A stretch of 64,000 nt of DNA from Tritrichomonas musculus. Taxonomy: Eukaryota; Parabasalia; Tritrichomonadida; Tritrichomonadidae. Shown piece by piece: positions 61,833 through 64,000 of this stretch. Position 1 is the stretch's first letter; every line of letters begins with the position of its first letter. The notes beneath the pieces were generated by a model. That model saw only the letters and a program-made list of their open reading frames with translations. It searched no databases and had not been told where the DNA came from. The translations under genes were made by a program, and so were the position numbers. The stretch is taken from NCBI GenBank assembly GCA_039105265.1, contig JAPFFF010000014.1, positions 2,356,001-2,420,000 of the forward strand, given 5' to 3'.

Positions 61833-64000
61833 ATGCCTGTAAAATCAAGCAAGAATAAATCTGATACAGAGGTACCACTTACTCCATCAGAAGTCAAAAG
61901 AAAAGCTAGGGAATTCTTTTACAAGTTAATGGAAGAAGGCCAGCATCCATGGCCAAATAAATTCCTCGAGTCTCAAGGTTTCTCAAGACACCAATGTACC
62001 AAATGCCATAAATATTTTTGGACGGCCAATCCAAATCGTACTGATTGCGGAGATAGCACATGTGCAGGAGGATATTCTTTTATTCACCCAGACACACCAC
62101 CTGAACACAGATTAACATACCTTCAAGCATGGAAAGATTTTGAAAAGTCTCTTACTTCCACAAGAATTCCTCATCATACTGTTCCACGTTACCCTGTTGT
62201 CGCAAGATGGAGATCAGATGTCGATTTTGTTGCTGCTGGAATATATTGTTATCAGCCTTTTTGCGTTTCAGGAGAATCAGATCCACCAGAAAATCCACTT
62301 ATTCAATGCGAATTTTGCCTTCGTTTCAATGATCTAGATAATATTGGCAAAACTGGCAGACATTATTCAGGATTCAATATGCTTGGTATTCAAGTTTTTA
62401 ATCATGCAAACAAAAAGAAAGATCCACAACCACCCTATGGAGAAACAGAAGAGATCTTTTGGAAAGATACATGCATAGAAAACAATTATCGATGGTGTAT
62501 TGAAACACTTCATCTCAAAAAAGAAGATATTACTTTTATCGAAGATGTTTGGCAAGGAGGAGGTAATTGCGGAGCATGTATTGAATACTTTTGTGGAGGA
62601 CTTGAAATAGGTAATATGGTTTTCACAGAATATGCAGTTTCCCTAAGTGGAGAGTTTACACCAATAGAAACAAAAGTAATTGATGTTGGAATTGGCTTAG
62701 AAAGAATACCATGGCTTGTTAATGGCGGTTGGACTTCATATCTTGATGTATTTGATTACATGCTACCTGAACTTGGTGAAAAGCTAGGAGTACCAACAGA
62801 TACACCTTATTTCCGTGCATTTTCCAAATATACTGCTTTGTTCGATGTTGATGAGAATGAAAATGTTCAAGCAACTTGGAAACAACTATCTGATGAATTA
62901 AATCTCAATGTTCCATCTGACAAAGAGCCATCAAAAACAAAATTACAAGTTTTCAAAGAAGAATTAAATCTTTTCTCTGAACTTGCCATTGTATGTGATC
63001 ATACAAGAACGGTTCTTTTTGCAATTGAAGATGGCGCTTTACCATCCAATGTTGGAGGTTGCAATAACATTAGAAACATTTTAAGACGCGTATTTTCAAT
63101 CATTAAAACACGTGGCTGGCTAGAAAAGTTAGGAGGCGTTGATGGAATAATTGAATTGTTCAAGATGCATGCAAAAGGTCTTTCAGGTTTTGTCAAAGAA
63201 TTCAAGAATTTGAAGTGCCTAGAGACAGTGATTAAATTAGAATATCAACGTTGGGAAACCGGAAAAGTTTCAAGTATTAGAAACTTGCAACAATTACTAA
63301 AAAAGAAGCAAAATAATCTTGATATAAACGACTGGATATTATGCATCGAATCTTTTGGTCTCGATCCAAAAGAAATTTCAGAAATTTCTAAAGCCCCAAT
63401 CCCTGATGATCTTTGGCTTAAATTTGATGAGCACAGATTCAGAACAATGAAATTTTTAAAGCCACCAGAATATAATGTTTCTGGAATTCCACCAACAATT
63501 GAGCATTTTAATGAATCTGCTTATGAACGCGTGTATGAATGGAAAGCTAAAATTGTTGCAAAAATTGAACCAAAAATTATTGTTTGTGATGAAACAATTT
63601 TAAATGCAACACAAGGTGGTCAACAGCATGATGAAGGATCAATTACAATTGATGGTCACGATTACATAATTGAAGACATAGAAAAAGTTACAAATGTTGT
63701 TCTTTTCCATTTAACTGAAGAAGTCCCAGAAAATGTCATTGGTAAAGAATGTATTCAACATGTTGATAAAGAAGTCCGAGAAACTCTTCGTCTCCATCAT
63801 ACCGCCACTCATGTTGTTGCAGCAGCTGCTAGAAAGGTTCTTGGACCTCATGTCTGGCAAAATGGTGCTAAAAAGACGAAATTTGGCGCTCATATTGATC
63901 TTACTCATTTTGAGCTTCCATCATTTGAAACCCTTCTTGAAATTGAAAGAACTGCTAATTTACTAGTTTTTTCAAATGCCAAAGTGCATAAGCAAGTTTT
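61833..64000 (+). CDS. Alanyl-tRNA synthetase, archaeal type (3' end outside window)
   Basis: Open from the ATG to the end of the window (722 codons so far). The catalytic half begins near residue 20. A Cys4 zinc site peculiar to archaeal AlaRS appears at about 53-75 (GFSRHQCTKCHKYFWT, then CGDSTC). The editing-domain metal motif HHTATH is near residue 655, and HTRTVLFAIEDGALPSNVGG at about 390-410 is a class II motif region. AlaRS charges tRNA-Ala in the cytosol and edits mischarged Ser and Gly. Archaeal-type AlaRS in parabasalids and diplomonads is an accepted case of ancient gene transfer. The C-terminal part (oligomerisation domain) is missing only because of the window edge. An initiator lies upstream. 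Confidence 0.93.
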   Translation, partial: MPVKSSKNKSDTEVPLTPSEVKRKAREFFYKLMEEGQHPWPNKFLESQGFSRHQCTKCHKYFWTANPNRTDCGDSTCAGGYSFIHPDTPPEHRLTYLQAWKDFEKSLTSTRIPHHTVPRYPVVARWRSDVDFVAAGIYCYQPFCVSGESDPPENPLIQCEFCLRFNDLDNIGKTGRHYSGFNMLGIQVFNHANKKKDPQPPYGETEEIFWKDTCIENNYRWCIETLHLKKEDITFIEDVWQGGGNCGACIEYFCGGLEIGNMVFTEYAVSLSGEFTPIETKVIDVGIGLERIPWLVNGGWTSYLDVFDYMLPELGEKLGVPTDTPYFRAFSKYTALFDVDENENVQATWKQLSDELNLNVPSDKEPSKTKLQVFKEELNLFSELAIVCDHTRTVLFAIEDGALPSNVGGCNNIRNILRRVFSIIKTRGWLEKLGGVDGIIELFKMHAKGLSGFVKEFKNLKCLETVIKLEYQRWETGKVSSIRNLQQLLKKKQNNLDINDWILCIESFGLDPKEISEISKAPIPDDLWLKFDEHRFRTMKFLKPPEYNVSGIPPTIEHFNESAYERVYEWKAKIVAKIEPKIIVCDETILNATQGGQQHDEGSITIDGHDYIIEDIEKVTNVVLFHLTEEVPENVIGKECIQHVDKEVRETLRLHHTATHVVAAAARKVLGPHVWQNGAKKTKFGAHIDLTHFELPSFETLLEIERTANLLVFSNAKVHKQV

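Overview
ORGANISM. This looks like nuclear DNA of a parabasalid flagellate, most likely a Tritrichomonas-type trichomonad. The sequence is very AT-rich and genes are compact. The one intron I can verify has the trichomonad signature (GTATGT at the 5' end, TAACACACAG at the 3' end). The alanyl-tRNA synthetase is of the archaeal type known from parabasalids. Polinton/Maverick remains and several families of cut-and-paste transposon are present. The species assignment is inference.

LAYOUT. (1) 1-14.3 kb is a dense host gene block: SF1/BBP-like splicing factor, EGF-like membrane protein, SNW1/Prp45-like splicing factor, bromodomain protein, CFAP57-like axonemal protein, rhomboid protease, NAA40/NatD-like acetyltransferase, a GH47 mannosidase-like membrane protein and a membrane RING-finger protein. 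(2) 15.1-20.06 kb is a fossil Polinton fragment with structural-type genes, interrupted by a 1.72-kb TA-flanked non-autonomous transposon and a repeated ~275-bp segment. (3) 20.9-24.3 kb holds a mitochondrial-carrier-family gene (probably hydrogenosomal) and a TTLL tubulin ligase gene. (4) 25.18-33.47 kb is a compact, broken Polinton-like element: a PolB gene with an HNH motif inside it plus small genes, bounded by inverted repeats. Its right repeat is split by a 1.25-kb TA-flanked transposon. (5) 33.6-34.24 kb is a 626-bp element with a 10-bp target duplication, sitting exactly at the start codon of a membrane-protein gene (34251). (6) 35.2-43.45 kb is an 8.25-kb Mutator-like element whose two terminal inverted repeats are each 2,363 bp. 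(7) 43.6 kb is a coiled-coil gene. (8) 45.29-52.22 kb is a three-level transposon nest: a hAT-like element carries a P-like element, which carries a second, inverted, same-length copy of itself. (9) 52.3-64 kb holds a SUN-domain-like protein with a Pro-Thr repeat, a truncated tRNA-Gly relic, decayed Sel1-repeat and lipase-like genes, a protein kinase with an intron, an amino-acid permease and the alanyl-tRNA synthetase (cut by the window end).

HOW IT FITS TOGETHER. Host genes are monocistronic with short 5' leaders; several have trichomonad-style initiator motifs a few bases before the ATG. Two splicing factors (SF1, SNW1) lie near each other, and a real intron is visible later in the window. 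CFAP57 and TTLL fit a flagellate. The accessory half is mostly transposon. In four cases target duplications allow the insertion to be reconstructed to the base, and for one the unoccupied site survives in the other copy of the host element's repeat. The strongest unusual observations are the self-nested P-like pair, the giant perfect inverted repeats, the HNH-bearing PolB element with a reused promoter-like module, and the element inserted at a start codon.
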